The notes under the pieces: model-generated
The model's input: the letters and a program-made list of their open reading frames with translations, nothing else
The model's database searches: none
What the model was told of the DNA's origin: nothing
Translations under genes and position numbers: made by a program
Assembly: GCF_029962835.1 (NCBI RefSeq)
Contig: NC_080582.1
Span: 15,260,032 to 15,324,031 of the forward strand
DNA length: 64,000 bases
Source: Magnolia sinica
Taxonomy: Eukaryota > Streptophyta > Magnoliopsida > Magnoliales > Magnoliaceae
Direction of reading: 5' to 3'
In this document: positions 20,772 to 33,540 of the stretch, piece after piece
Layout of the letters: every line of letters begins with the position of its first letter
How positions within the stretch are numbered: the stretch's first letter is position 1

Positions 20772-22580
20772 TTATATCTCTTGAAAGAAGAGGATGATCT
20801 CAAGTGTAAAGTGACTACGCTCATAAGAAAAGTTGAGGCCATGGAAGGAAAGAAGGATAAGGTTAATGAAATTTTTTGCGGCATCTGTGATTGCAACATT
20901 CATACAACTGAAAATTGTCCTACAATACCCGCCTTTCGAGGAGTGTTGAATGAACAAGCCAATGCCGTAAACAACTATCAAAGACCTTTTACTGGACTTA
21001 ACTCCAATACGTACAATCCTGGTTGGAAAAATCATCCAAACTTTAGTTGGAGGAATATACAAACGGCTATCCCTCAAGGTTTCTTCAATCAAAATCCAAA
21101 CCAAGTGAAACCTCAAGAGGAACCGGTTCAAAATTTCATACAAGAGCTGGCTCAGGCAATACGGGGAATTACAGATTTTATGCAAAAGATAGATTCTCGT
21201 ATGACGGTTATAGAAAAGGGGATGCTTCCTTCACAACCTCTCCCCAATCCTAAACCGCAGTACGAGATTAATGATCCCAGCTCTTCAAATCAGATGGGGC
21301 ACGCTAAATCCATCACCACTCTTAGGAGTAGAAAGATCATTGATAAAACTCTTCCGATTAGGCCCGAAAAGCCTCAAGAACCAGAAGAGGACAACAATGA
21401 TGAATCTAGTGATGCCCCACAAAAATTAGAACCGGAACTTCTAAAGAAGTCAGTTGCTCCGTTCCCCCAACGGTTGGTTTCACCAAAATCTCTCTCTAAC
21501 TCTCAGGATATCCTAGAGGTGTTGAAACAAGTGAAAGTCAACATTCCTTTTCTTGATGTCGTGAAACAGATACCTTCATATGCCAAATTCCTGGAAGACT
21601 TATGCACGATCAAACGACGGCAGAGTATTCAAAAGAAGATCTTCTTGACCGAGAAAGTAAGTGTCATCCTAAAGCAAGACGTGCCACAGAAATTCAAGGA
21701 TCCCGATAGCCCAACCGTATCATGTGTAATCGGGGACCATCGAATTGATCATGCACTTCTTGACTTAGGAGCGAGTGTCAATTTGATTCCCAACGCCGTA
21801 TACAAACAGTTAGGTTTGTGTGAATTAAAACCCACCCTAACCACACTACAACTTGCTGATCGCTCTGTTCGTGTACTAAGAGGGACAATTGAGGATGTGT
21901 TGGTCCAACTTGATAGATTTTACTACCCTATAGATTTTATCATCCTGGACACCGAACCCATCAATAACATAAGCACTCAGATCCCCGTCATTCTTGGCCG
22001 CCCATTCCTTGCCACTTCAAATGCAATTATCAATTGCAGGAATGGTGTCATGACTATGTCTTTTGGGAATATGACATTGGAGTCAAATATCTTTTTCAAT
22101 AACAGCAGAAACTTAGAGGAGGATGATGATTTTCACAACATTAACATGATTAACTCTTTAGTGGAAGATACGACACCTCTAACCTTATCCTCTGACTCTC
22201 TAGAGACGTGCCTGGCCCACTCCCATGATTTTAATGATGACATGATTAGGGAGACGTGCGCCTTGCTTGATACTGCACCGGTACTTGAAGTTAATCGGTG
22301 GAGGCCACAATTTGAAGAATTGCAACAAACCAATGTAGTGCCTCTACCGTCTAACCTCAAGCCGCCGAAGCTTGACCTAAAACTTTTGCCCTCTGAATTG
22401 AAATATGCCTATTTAGGTCAAGATGAGACATACCCGGTGGTGATATCTGCCCACCTGGAGAAAGAACAGGAAAGTATACTCATATCTACTCTCATTGAGC
22501 ATAAAGGAGCCCTGGGATGGACGATAGCGGACCTCAAGGGAATCGATCCCTCAATTTGTACTCACCCCATATATCTTTAG
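20772..22580 (+). pseudogene. Athila gag C terminus and protease
   Basis: This 599-codon open stretch holds the zinc knuckle CGICDCNIHTTENC (CX2CX4HX4C), a Gln/Asn-rich linker and a retropepsin with LLDLGASVNLIPNAVY, then DFIILDT and VILGRPFLATSNAII. DLGAS in place of DTG/DSG is normal for this branch. It ends in a TAG at 22578-22580, after CTHPIYL, where the frame should enter RT. Confidence 0.9.
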
Positions 22581-24000
22581 GATAATGCAAAAATCGCTCG
22601 GCAACCACAACGTAGACTAAATCCAAACATAAAGGAAGTGGTTAAGGCTGAGGTTCTTAAACTATTGGACGTGGGTATCATATACCCTATATCTGATAGT
22701 CAATGGGTGAGTCCAACTCAAGTGGTCCCTAAGAAGTCTGGAATCACCATCATAGCCAATGCTAATAATGAACTCGTGCCAACTAGAGTCACTACTAGTT
22801 GGAGAATGTGCATTGACTACAGGAAGTTGAATACCGTCACGAGGAAAGACCACTTTCCTTTACCATTCATTGATCAGATCCTGAAAAGGTTAGCTGGTCA
22901 TTCCTATTACAGTTTCCTTGACAGGTATTCGGGCTATAACCAGATAGAGATAGCCCCTGAAGATCAGGAAAGACCACATTTACATGTCCCTACGGCACCT
23001 TTGCCTACCGAAGGATGCCATTCGGACTATGTAATGCCCCTGCCACCTTTCAGCGATGTATGTTTAGTATCTTTTCTGATATGGTGGGGCAATATCTAGA
23101 GGTCTTCATGGACGATTTCTCTGTTTACGGTCCATCTTTCAGCAAGTGCTTGGAAAGTCTTAAATGTGTGCTGAAAAGATGTGAAGGAAAAAACTTGGTA
23201 CTTAATTGGGAGAAGTGTCATTTCATGGTTCAGAAGGGAATTGTCCTTGGGCATATCATCTCGTCCAAGGGAATCGAAGTAGATAAGGCAAAAATCGATC
23301 TTATCTCTAACCTACTTCCACCCAAGAACATCAGAGACGTGCGATCCTTCTTATGACACGTAGGATTTTACAGGCGATTCATAAAGGACTTTAATCTCCT
23401 CTCTCGTCCTTTATGTAATCTTCTTCAAAAGGATGCTCCGTACGAGTGGACTGAGAAATGTCAGGAAGCTTTCACCAAGCTTAAGGGCGTGCTAACCACT
23501 GCACCTATCATGCAGCCACCCGACTGGAGCCTTCCTTTTGAGCTTATGTGCGACGCTTCTGATTATGATCTTGGAGCAGTTCTAGGTCAGAGAAAAGATA
23601 AGAGACCCTACGTCATCCATTACACGAGTAGGATTTTAAATCCAGCTCAAGTGAACTACTCAACTACGGAAAAGGAACACTTAGCGGTAGTGTTCGCCTT
23701 GGACAAATTTAGGTCCTGCCTGATCGGATCCAAGATCATTATCTATACAGATCATGCGGCACTGAAGTATCTTCTTTCTAAGAATGATTCTAAGCCCCGC
23801 CTGATACGATGGATCCTTTTACTCCAAGAATTTGATTTAGAAATTAAAGATAAAAAGGGAGTAGAAAACGTTGTGGCCGATCACCTTTCTCGCCTTAATA
23901 CCTCTGATTCCCTTGAGACGACCCATATCAACGACATGTTCCTGATGAACAACTATTCAGAGTCTCCCATTCACCTTGGTTCGCTGATATTGCTAATTAT
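22581..24000 (+). pseudogene. Athila reverse transcriptase and RNase H
   Basis: RT blocks in order: WVSPTQVVPKK, WRMCIDYRKLNTVTRKDHFPL, FLDRYSGYNQI, MPFGLCNAPATFQRCM and catalytic FMDDFSVYG. RNase H shows [35 protein letters not shown] and [12 protein letters not shown], with acidic residues retained. A 1-base loss in an A run near 22970 shifts the frame before MPFG. A TGA at 23354-23356 and a frameshift near 23990 break it again. Active sites survive but the chain does not. Confidence 0.92.
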
Positions 24001-25270
24001 CTTGCTACAGGTGTCATACCGACACAGTAGACTGCGCAAGATAAAAAGAAATTCTTCACCGAGGTGCGTAACTTTTTCTGGGATAATCCTTATTTATTTA
24101 AATATTGCCCAGACCAAATCCTAAAGAGATGTGTACCAGATGATGAGCATCAGAGCGTTATCTCCTTCTGTCACTCACAGGCCTGTGGTGGTCACTTTTC
24201 TGCTAAAAAGACCACGGCTAAGATTCTGCAGTATAGCTTTTACTGGCCTACTATGTTTAGGGACACTCATGAGTTTTGCAAAGCTTGTGAGCGTTGTCAG
24301 AAATTGGGAGCATTGTCCCGTCGAAATATGATGCCTTTGAATCTCATCCTTATCATTGAAGCATTTGATTGCTGGGGCATCGATTTTATGGGACCATTCC
24401 CTCAATCGTTTGGAAATCTGTATATGTTGCTCGCCGTGGATTATGTCACTAAATGGGTCGAAGCGATTCCGTGTCGAACTAATAACTATCGCACGGTCAT
24501 TAAATTTTTAAAAGAAAACATCCTTTCTCGATTCGGAACGCCTCGAGCCATCATTAGTGATGGGGGCTCACACTTTTGTAATAAACCATTTGAAAGCTTA
24601 ATGAAGAAATACGGTATCTCTCATAAGGTGAGCACCCCGTACCACCCACAGACAAGTGGGCAAGCTGAGATTTCTAATAGGAAAATTAAACACATTTTGG
24701 AGAAAACGGTTAACTCTGATCGTAAGGATTGGTCAATCCGATTGACCGATGCCTTATGGGCATACCGTACTGCGTTTAAAACCCCTATTGGAATGTCTCC
24801 CTTTAGACTTGTCTATGGGAAAGCTTGTCACTTGCCTGTGGAGCTGGAACATAAAGCGTACTGGGCGATCAAAAATCTTAATTTCAATCTGGACAATGTT
24901 GGCTCGCTTTCCAAACTTCAATTGAATGAACTTGAGGAAATCCAGAATAATGCGTAACGACAATTCGAGAATTTACAAGGACAAGATGAAAGCATTTCAT
25001 GACCAACACATTTTGCGAAAATCATTCACGCTTGGTTAGAAGGTCCTTTTGTACAATTCTCGATTACATCTCTTTCCGAGTAAGCTTCGATCTCGTTGGA
25101 CCGACCCTTATATTTTTGTTACTATTTTTCCTCATGGGACCGTTGAGATAAGAGATCCCGACAATGGTAAGGAGTTTAAAGTCAATAGACATCGATTGAA
25201 ACCATTTGTCGAGAAATTTGATTCAGAGGACATGTCCATGCCCCTGACTGCTCCTGTTTACCAGGATTGA
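24001..25270 (+). pseudogene. Athila integrase
   Basis: The zinc-binding HHCC is present (HSQACGGHF ... [11 protein letters not shown]). The catalytic triad is [23 protein letters not shown] and [12 protein letters not shown], with Asp, Asp and Glu all retained. The 297-codon stretch (24064-24957) ends in a stop. A C-terminal piece follows in other frames at 25049-25270 ([19 protein letters not shown]). No chromodomain is seen. Confidence 0.9.
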
Positions 25271-26643
25271 TCTCCTAGTCTGATGGAGGTATAGGTAGGT
25301 TTATCGCTTTCATAGGACTAGGGTAGTTGCTTTATTTGTCTGGCTGAAGACGGTAAACTTAGCGCTCCTGGGAGGCAGCCCAGCTCTTCATTTTATTTCG
25401 TTTTTATCATTAGTTAGTTCAATGTTTGTGGGTAACATTACTGCAAACCCTCATGAGACTACAACTCGTCCACTAGGGGCAACCTAGGGGTTTAAAGGCT
25501 TGTTGCATACGCTAAATGCAATCGAGAGCACCTACGAAAGTGGTGTAGGTAGGATTTCATTTTTGGTTATTTTTATTTTACTTCTGTTGGTTTCTCTCTT
25601 GTGCTGACCCAGTCTTACGTAGATATCTTTGGAAAGCCTTTTTATTCTTTCGTCCAGGTACTATCTTTCCATCACTCCTCTTATATTTTTGTTGTCTCAT
25701 GTGCATTGCATGCTTATTTCTTTTACATTGAGGACAATGTAGATTTTAGGTTGGGGGTGGAAAATTAGGTTTCCTAATCAGCATTTTCTTGGTCTTGAGC
25801 AAAAATTGTGAAATTTTTTAATTTTTCTGGACTTTCTTGTGAATTCAAAGGGATTGTGATGGCCATCTAGGGCACTTGGAAGTTCAAGATACGTGATGTT
25901 GGTAATTTAAGATGCTTGGATTCAGTATCTGTTGGATTGCATAATTAAGTTTGAATTGTTAATCTAAAATTAGAAGTTGTAAACATTGATTGAGTTATGA
26001 TCTCACATGTCACATCTCGCTTTCACATTAAGGTTTCAGTTTGATATTGAAGGATTTACTTAGTACTCACTAAGCATGAAAGGAACCAGCCTGAGAAAAT
26101 TGAAAGGATTGGGTGAATGATCTTCGCCATAGATTTTCTCCCTATAGGTGAAGGTTCAATTTCCCAAAGTAGTCGTCGGAAAGGGGTGGGCAATGGTCTT
26201 CATCATAGGTTTGCTCCCTATAGGTAAAGAGTTGATTCCTCCCCTTGATGGTATTTTAATGAAATATATATATATCAAAGGTCGATTAACGAAAAGATGA
26301 TCCGTGAGGAAAGTTTTGGTTATTATGAATTATCTTCTTGTTTACCGATGATATCATGAAATTAAGAAGTGAACCTTAATGATAAGCCGAGATTACACGA
26401 TACACCCATGGAACTCAATGTTTAGAATTCTCTGATTGTGGGATTAATACTTTGAACTTGATTATGAAGTTTACCATGCACCTGAGTCTAGGAGAAAGTA
26501 ATACCCAACATTCATGAATCTGAGAATTCTCATATCTGGATTATTCTGTAAAAATCACTCGAGTTTATAGAAATTGTTCCGTAATTCTCAACTTATTTTT
26601 CGCATACCTTGCTCGGGACTAGCAAAATGCTGGTTGGGGGTTG
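25271..26643 (+). other. Athila 3' noncoding tail and purine tract
   Basis: 1.37 kb with no env-like frame. It includes a cttagcgctcctgggaggca word near 25358, recurrent in plant gypsy elements after pol. There is an imperfect tandem repeat at about 26100-26235 in which ctccctataggt recurs. The purine tract ggttgggggttg ends just before the 3' LTR. Confidence 0.7.
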
Positions 26644-28886
26644 TGTTGAGGGTCAAATATTGCATATTAGACCCCAATTATTTCCTGGATTTACAAGCAT
26701 GATGCCGGTTAATGACCTGATTTAATCGTATTTGTGATGCAGAGTATATTTACGAGCATGGACTGGAAAGGATGCTAAAAGCATGGATTTAAAGCTTAGG
26801 CATCACCAAGGCATTGGACGGGGCCCCATGGGACCATGATCGAGGATTTACACGTCAGAGATCAGAGAAATTCCAGTCACTCACTTCAAACAGGCCTAAA
26901 AGACATCCATAATGCAAGATCATGGGGTTCCCACCATCTGATTGGCTCCAAACTTTATATGAGGCCTGATGATCATGAATTAACCATACGCAACAAAAAT
27001 CATCCATTGGATCGCGGTGAAAGTGACCCAACGGACAAATCAGCCCACAATTTACTGATCTGGGGCCCACCTGATCTCTGGGTATATCTCATCTTCGGTC
27101 TTAACACCTTAAATTATATGAAGAACCAAATGGACGGAGGAGATTTTGTACATACACTATGATGGACCCCCCATGTGCCTTGCATGTGCACAGTGTGCAT
27201 GTGCACCAGCCGTGCACCCATGCACTCAAAGTCAATCAGCGGGCGCTGACCGACAAAAACTCAGATTCTTCAAAAACGCAACAGCATTAACAGTCCGGCA
27301 TTGGGTTTGCTTTGTGGGCCCCACTCATCATGTATTTAGAAGATCCGAACCGTCCATTAGGATTTCAAAGGCCTTATTACCAAAGCCTAGGTGACGGAAT
27401 TTAGGCGATAGCGTATATCATATTTCAACCGTCAAAATGGAAGATGGACGACAGTGAGAAAACTCTTGTGGGCCACGCATAAATCAACTCAAAACCATCC
27501 ATTCCCTAATGGATTTTCGAGAGGATCATAATGGACGGAGTGGATTTCTCAAAAAGATATCTAATTGGGGCCCACCATCATCTCAGCGCAAGAAGAGCGA
27601 AAGCTCTGTTCACACATGACCGGAAGATCTGGGCCGTTTTGCATTCGTGGCAAGGATCGGTTTGATGATCTGAACCGTTCAGAAGTCTCCAACGACCCAG
27701 TTAATGTAGACCTAGGAGAGCGAATTTGAAGAGAGCTGCATGATCAATTTTTCATCCTTTAAATGCAACTCGGACAGCGGTCTAAAAAGCTCAGGTGGGC
27801 CACACCAAAACAGACGAAAAAGGGTCATATACGACCGGTTTTCCGTGTACAGTCCAATGAACGGACCTGATCTCGCGAGAAAATCCAAGAAATGGGCCCA
27901 CCATCATCCCAGCGCAGGCCGTGCGTCCACGCAGAGCCCGGGCGCTGCTGTTTTCTTGGCTGTGTAAATGGACTTGCGCAAGGAGTTTTAAAGGGGGTTG
28001 CGGAGCATACAAACGGACTCGAGCCAGGCCTCTCCGCTACTGCTAGCAGACTATATAAGCAAGAGAGAGAGAGAGAACCGGGGCATCGGGAGGAGCTGGA
28101 AAAGGGCCGTGGGAGAGAAGCTTGAATGTGGACAGGGAAAGTAGGCAGTTTGTATTTTCTTTTCCTTTTTGTTTTGCTTTTTTCTTTCTTCTTCTAAAAG
28201 ATAAGCCCTGTTATGTCTATGTGTGGCTAAACCTCTTAGCTAGGGCTAAGAGGTGAAGCCCGTAGCGGGATGAGAGAATTTTGCTATGACTTTTGTTTAA
28301 GACTGAATTGATTTTTAATTTAATTATGGGAATATTAATAGTTTTTAATGGCCTGTTGTGACTGACATTACAATGGGTTTGCAATGGCTTTGAGTATTTC
28401 TTTCTCCTTACTTTGATTATGACGTCAGGAAGCCCTGTTGTTCGCCATCGTCTCCTGGGCATGGTTGGATGTCGGTACCCTTTCTAACCTTCATATCATG
28501 TTGTTTGGTTGGTAATTAGTTTAATTCTGTTGTTGACTTTGTCTCCTGGGCATGGTTTGGTGATGGAATCCATTCTAATTCATATATCTTTCATCCCTTT
28601 AAAATTATATCAGAGGAAGTTCAGTTTAAGTTCCATGATTTTCGAAGCAGGTATCAAGATCTCCCTGATCTCTACAAGTGGATCCTCTGAATCCCCAGTT
28701 CCCTACCTTTGAATTCTACATATTTTACTATTTCATCATTATTCCTCAAATCCACCTGATTTAGATTTCATCTTTTTTCTAGTTCTAGTTATTTTCAGGA
28801 AACGTACAAATTTCAGTCCCTTCGGATTTGACCTCAGTCTCACCGAGTTTATTACTACATCACAACCCTATACTTGGGAGTGAACA
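26644..28886 (+). repeat. Athila 3' LTR
   Basis: A direct repeat of 16787-19080, starting tgttgagggtcaaa and ending gagtgaaca. It has one copy of the 47-bp leader unit and a TATA box at 28052-28059. Confidence 0.95.
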
Positions 28887-29780
28887 ATTACCAGCAGTTT
28901 CAGCAAATTAAAAAAACAAAAAACAAAAAATCAGATTTCAGCAAATGAGATATCCTGATTATCCTCATCTGTTTTGGAACATGTCCTGAGGAAAACTTAA
29001 GGAGAGACGCGTACGGAACGCTCTCCGACTTTACCTAGCCCATCACATCTATGATCAATACCTACACACAAGGTATTCCTCCTATGATTACCAAAGCCTA
29101 CTCCTCCTTTAGTCTCAACGCCGAGAACCATCTGTGCAGCCTCTTATCCTTCATCTTGAATTTCACACCTAACCGAGTCTTTAGTACATTGATTTCAAAC
29201 ATATTATAATTGGCGATCTACATGTCATCAATTCCTGACTCACCATGAAGGAATCAAACCACTGCTTAGGCGATATGTCATACCATGACTCAGCCCTTTT
29301 AACTTTGAACCACTCTGGTTACTTCATATAGATCTGCTCTTCCAATTTTCCTTACAGAAGTGCAAACTCCACATCCATCCTTCCAGCTCAAGATCACATT
29401 AGCCAACCAGCACCAATCATAGATCTAATAGAAACCTGTTATACCATCGGTGCGAATATCTCTGAGAAGTCGATCCCTTCTCTCTGGGCATAACCCTTCG
29501 CTACCAACCTCGCCTTGTATCTATGTTGTATCCTCCTGAAGATCCATCTGCATCCAACCGCTCTTCGGCCCACTAGAAGCTTCACCGGCTCCCATATGTC
29601 GGTCCGGTATAACGAATCCATCACATCGCCCATAGTCACTTTTCACTTCTCAGCACCAGGCTTACCTAGAGCCATCTGAATAGAAGATGAATTCCTTGCG
29701 ATATTGGAGTCGTCCATATACCTCGCCGATATCCTACGATCATGCCGTGTGTTTCTTCTCACAGGTGACTGCTCCACCTG
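28887..29780 (-). pseudogene. Copia-2 reverse transcriptase fragment
   Basis: Minus-strand frames show ARYMDDSNIA, then [40 protein letters not shown] and EIFAPMV. After stops and frameshifts come NYNMFEINVLKTRLGVKFKM and VPKTDEDNQDISF. The YVDD block cannot be read. It ends in an A/T-rich patch that repeats atttgctgaaa on each side, next to the Athila LTR. Confidence 0.75.
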
Positions 29781-31158
29781 CTCTGTATCCCTGTTCGCAC
29801 GTCTCAGCCTTCCTGCCCTGCCTGCTCATGTGGCTATGCCCAACATGCCACACACGTGTAAAGGTAGAATCCGTTACATCCACTGCAACTTCACCTTTTG
29901 AAGTGCTCCTGATCAACTTGTACATGTTACCGAGTTGTTGCGCTTTCATGATTACCCGTGCCCCTTTAAATACTTTAAGGGCACCATCAATACCTACGTA
30001 CTTGCATCCTTTTACCTCAAGTACACCAAGAGAAATCAGATTCTGCTTCAAATCAGGAACGTGCTTGACATCAATCAAGGTACGCTCCACCCCATCAAAC
30101 ATCTTAATACGCACCGTATCAATAGCCATAACATTATATGCAATATCATTGCCCATAAATACCTGTCCACAATCGCACGCCCTATAGCTGGTGAACCAAA
30201 TCCGATGAGGAGTCATGTGAAAAGATGCCCCTGTGTCTAGCATCCACTTGTCCTTACAATCATCGTATGGCCGCATAATAGTAGACACAGACAAAATATT
30301 ATCATCATATCCACTCGATCCATCAGACTTGGCAGCATTAGCCTCCCTATATGAAGCCCCAGAATCTTCGCTCTTCGATTTAGGATTTTCACAATCCTTC
30401 TTCACAAGTCCTTCCTTCCCACAATTCCAGCATTTTACCTTTCCTTTGCCCTTGCCTTTGGATTGGATCTAGAACCTGAAGAACCTGTACCTTGATCAGA
30501 ATTCCTACCCCTTATAAACAGTGCCTTAGAAGATTTTCCCATGTCGACGTTAAGCTTTCTCATAGCCTTCCCTTGAAGGGCTGAGATAACGGTGTCGACA
30601 CTTAGGGTTTTATTCGTTGAGCACATTGTGTCCTTGAATGACTCATAAGACGCCATAAGATAATTCAGCAACATACATGCTTGTTCTTCATCTTTCATCA
30701 CTTTCTCCATATCCAGCAATTTGCAAACTAATTTATTAAAGTTGTTGATGTGAGCCTCCAGATCTCCACCCTCTGCTATCTTGAAGTTATACCACTACTA
30801 CTTCAAGTGTAGGTGATTTTCTGAGAATTTTTTTTCCATAAACATCCTCTAACTTCGCCCATAACTTAGCCACAGTTTTCTCTCTCATGACATTGTAGGG
30901 AACCTCATCCGTGAGACATAAACGGATCGATAATAATGCCTTCTTATCAAGAGTATTCCATTCATCATCAGTTATAGTAGACTTTCGCTCCTCAAGAACA
31001 CCATCTTCGCCTTGCTTGATTAAGGAACTCATCATCTTGATCTTCCATAACTCAAAATTATTTTTCTCTAAGTACTTCTCAATATCATACCTAATGCTTG
31101 CCATTATTATTAATCCCTCAAATTCAGATCTGTGCCCCAAGGATTTCTCTGATACCAC
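29781..31158 (-). pseudogene. Copia-2 gag and protease, joined to RT by deletion
   Basis: Gag opens with MASIRYDIEKYLEKNNFELW and KTVAKLWAKLEDVYGKK, the UBN2-type gag of Tnt1-like elements. A frameshift near 30785 and another near 30440 follow. The zinc knuckle CWNCGKEGLVKKDC has Leu at the His position. The protease motif WMLDTGASFHM is intact, and the chain runs on to TFTRVWHVGHSHMSRQG. Directly after this the sequence jumps to the pre-RT linker, so GAG_pre-integrase and the whole integrase core were deleted. Confidence 0.82.
31147..31157 (-). other. Copia-2 primer-binding site
   Basis: tggtatcagag on the minus strand, two bases from the LTR end. It matches initiator-Met tRNA as in Copia-1 and Copia-3. 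Confidence 0.9.
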
Positions 31159-31159
31159 T

Positions 31160-31778
31160 TGTTGGTATTTTAGCCTACGAAATCACATAGATTTAGATCT
31201 AGGATAGCAATCCAATGGCACCAAGCACACAAAAGAACACGCAGATTTAACACAGAAAACCCTTACGGGAAAAAAAACCACGGCACAATGCGACAGAATT
31301 CCACTATGAAAGCATCAATTACAAAGAGAGAAGACTTACTCAATTCGAACAACCTCGAATCTCACCCTTGTTATACCCTTTAATAACCTTAGAACCCTTT
31401 AGAATACCTTTAGGAAACTTTAGAATTATTTCTCATCCTCTAGAAAAACCCTAGGGACACCTATTTATAGTTTAGGCAACTTCTCTTTCGCACCCTTGCG
31501 AAAACCGACTCAAATTTCCGTAGTCCGCATCAAATCCGGGAACGAATCTGCGTAACCTCGACTGGTCGTGCAGGCTGCACGACTGGTTGAGAGGATCCCT
31601 CTACCGTTCGAGCATGGGCCACGACCGGTCGAGCACCTCAGACCCAAAAAACGGATGCTCGCTGGACTTTGAGTTGAGCAGTACTCGACCGGTCGAGCAG
31701 CTCCCTCGACCGGTAGAGCCTGACCCACGACCGGTCGAGCAACCCAAAAAACTGATGATTGAAGGCTTTCTAACAACA
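31160..31778 (-). repeat. Copia-2 5' LTR
   Basis: 619 bp, matching 15862-16483 at roughly 85-90% by eye. TATA (tataaata on the minus strand) is at 31462-31469 and the phased palindrome array at 31557-31740. Confidence 0.88.
31557..31740 (-). promoter_or_regulatory. 21-bp phased palindrome array, Copia-2 5' LTR
   Basis: Units start at 31557, 31578, 31599 and 31620 (all 21 bp apart), then 31684, 31705 and 31726 (again 21). The blocks are offset by 64 bp. The most symmetric units read ctcgaccggtcgagc. The near edge is 87 bp from the TATA box. The layout is identical to the other four LTRs of this lineage. Confidence 0.85.
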
Positions 31779-33540
31779 ATGGCATGGCATTCTACAAGTT
31801 GGAGTCTACACCTGCAAAGATGGATGATATGAAGGTCGATATGTAGGATACTTTCATCGAGGTGAATCTTGGTACACAAGAAGAACCCCGACCGATATAC
31901 ACAACACATAGCTCAATCCTCAGGCCCAAATGAAGATGATCACCTTCCTCAAGGATTATTCTAATTGCTTTACCTAAGATTATCATGAAATATCAGGATT
32001 GGACAGAGACTTTGTTAAGCATCACTTCTGATCAAAGAAGGATTCAAGACTTTCAAAAAATCTTATGTAGATTGAATCTCGAATATAGTTCCAGTCATGA
32101 AAAAAGAAGCCGAGGTTCTACATAGATTTTAAAAACCTAAACTTGGAAACACTGAATGGCGAATGTTTGATGCCAATTACAAATCAACTTGTCGACAAGG
32201 CCACCAGACACAAGATAATGTCGTTCATGGATGGCTACTCTAGGTACAATCAGATTTACATCACCAAAGAAAGATTCAAGACTTTCAAATCTTTCAAAGA
32301 AGATGTAAACTTCTTATACCAATTTATCTCAAATTCAGCTGAAAAGATCAACACATTCTCTCCATTGATCAAATTAAAGGCCAATGAGGAATTTCTTTGA
32401 TGGCATGAGCATTAGCCTGCTTTTAATCAGATAAATGAATATCTCACCAAGCCATCGGTACTAATTCCTCCCAGAAAGGGTCGGATGTTCTAACTTTACA
32501 TTGCAGCAACCGATAAGTTAGTTAGAGTGATATTGACACAGAAGAATGAAGACCGGGAGGAGTAGGTGATTTATTATCTTTGATGAACTTCACGTGAGGC
32601 CAAACGACAATATTCAACTATTGAGAAGTCGTGCTCATATATCATTGTTTTCCACCACCACAAAGTTTCATCACTATTTACTGACATGAATAATTCATGT
32701 CATATCGACGACTGATTTAATCAAGTATATGTTGATATGGCCGATCTTACCAAGAAGAAATGGTAAGTAGATTCTAGCTTTGTTAGAATTTACTTTTAAA
32801 TGCACATCCTAAAAGTTCGTGAAAGGACAAGCTCTAGCTAACTTTCTGGTTGACCATCCTATGAGAATCGACAACCAAATCTCATAAGATATTCTAAAGA
32901 TGTATATTATCCATCTCACTCCTTGACAGCTTATATTTGATAGATCAAGGACATAAGAGCTGGGTTCATCATCTCCCCAAACAAGAAAAGGGAGGATTGC
33001 ACTTTTTAGCTTGAGTTTGAGTGCAGAAATAACCAAGTCAAATATGGAGTGTTGAATATCATATTAGACATCTTAATGGAACCAGGAACTAAGAATGTTG
33101 AAATAATTGAAGATTCATAACTAGTGATCAATCAATTTACTGGATTGTATAAAGGCTCATGTTAGGCATTAATGTGGTATTACAGGATGGCCAACTTTGA
33201 TGATGTCATGCTCATATACATTCTGTGAGAATTCAATGTTGATGCCAATGAGATGGCACAAATTGCAAAAGGCCTTAGATTGTTAGAGGGGTTATCCAGA
33301 AGACTTCTTACTCTCTAGAAATACTCCCTCCCTGCCACGCAACAAAGAGACAAAATGGCCCTGTTAAAAACAACGAACAATGATTGGAGAAATCTAATTA
33401 TCAAATATTTAATGAGGCTAAGCACCGGGATCGACCAAACTATTAAAAGGATCTCGCCACATTACTTAATCCTATAGGAGGATTTATACAAGAAAGGAGA
33501 TTATGACTTTTTACTAAAATGTTTGAAAAAAGACGAGACC
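31779..33540 (+). pseudogene. Gyp-1 reverse transcriptase and RNase H
   Basis: This continues Gyp-1 from 15861. It starts with YKLESTPAKMDDMKVDM and EVNLGTQEEPRPIY, the conserved segment before RT. RT shows KIMSFMDGYSRYNQI and then jumps to FKEDVNFLYQFISNSAEKI. The palm region with the catalytic Asp pair is therefore deleted. RNase H remnants are FSPLIKLKANEEFLW and LYIAATDKLV. Stops occur throughout. Further on are FECRNNQVKYG, NEMAQIAKG and the start of the integrase zinc region. Confidence 0.65.

Larger units (their letters stand above)
16787..28886 (+). mobile_element. Athila-like Ty3/gypsy element
   Basis: A 12.1-kb element with long LTRs (2294 and 2243 bp, roughly 97% alike by eye over the first 400 bp). 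It has an Asp-tRNA primer site, a long pyrimidine-rich leader, gag-protease-RT-RNaseH-integrase in gypsy order, a long 3' noncoding tail and a purine tract. The DLGAS protease and FMDDFS RT motifs suit the Athila/Tat branch. No env-like frame is seen. The bases beside the LTRs (atagc, attac) do not form a target duplication. Confidence 0.92.
15862..31778 (-). mobile_element. Copia-2: Tnt1-like copia element split by Athila
   Basis: The 5' LTR is 31160-31778 and the 3' LTR 15862-16483, both on the minus strand. Internal sequence adjoins each LTR: gag to mid-RT at 28920-31159, and the last pol residues at 16484-16786. The Athila element occupies 16787-28886 between them. The frame runs from ...PKTDEDNQDISF on one side to AINIVSKYPSKQYW on the other, compared with the intact order in Copia-3. 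Thus one element, not two, was broken. The 4-bp atgg at both outer edges (15858-15861, 31779-31782) may be the target duplication. It also lacks integrase. Confidence 0.8.

Noticed and set aside
25271-26643. Possible env-like gene in Athila
   Set aside because: No frame of useful length and no membrane or signal segment. Noncoding tail.
15862-31778. Two unrelated copia fragments on either side of Athila
   Set aside because: Same strand, same LTR type, complementary parts of pol and an orderly junction against Copia-3 favour one split element.
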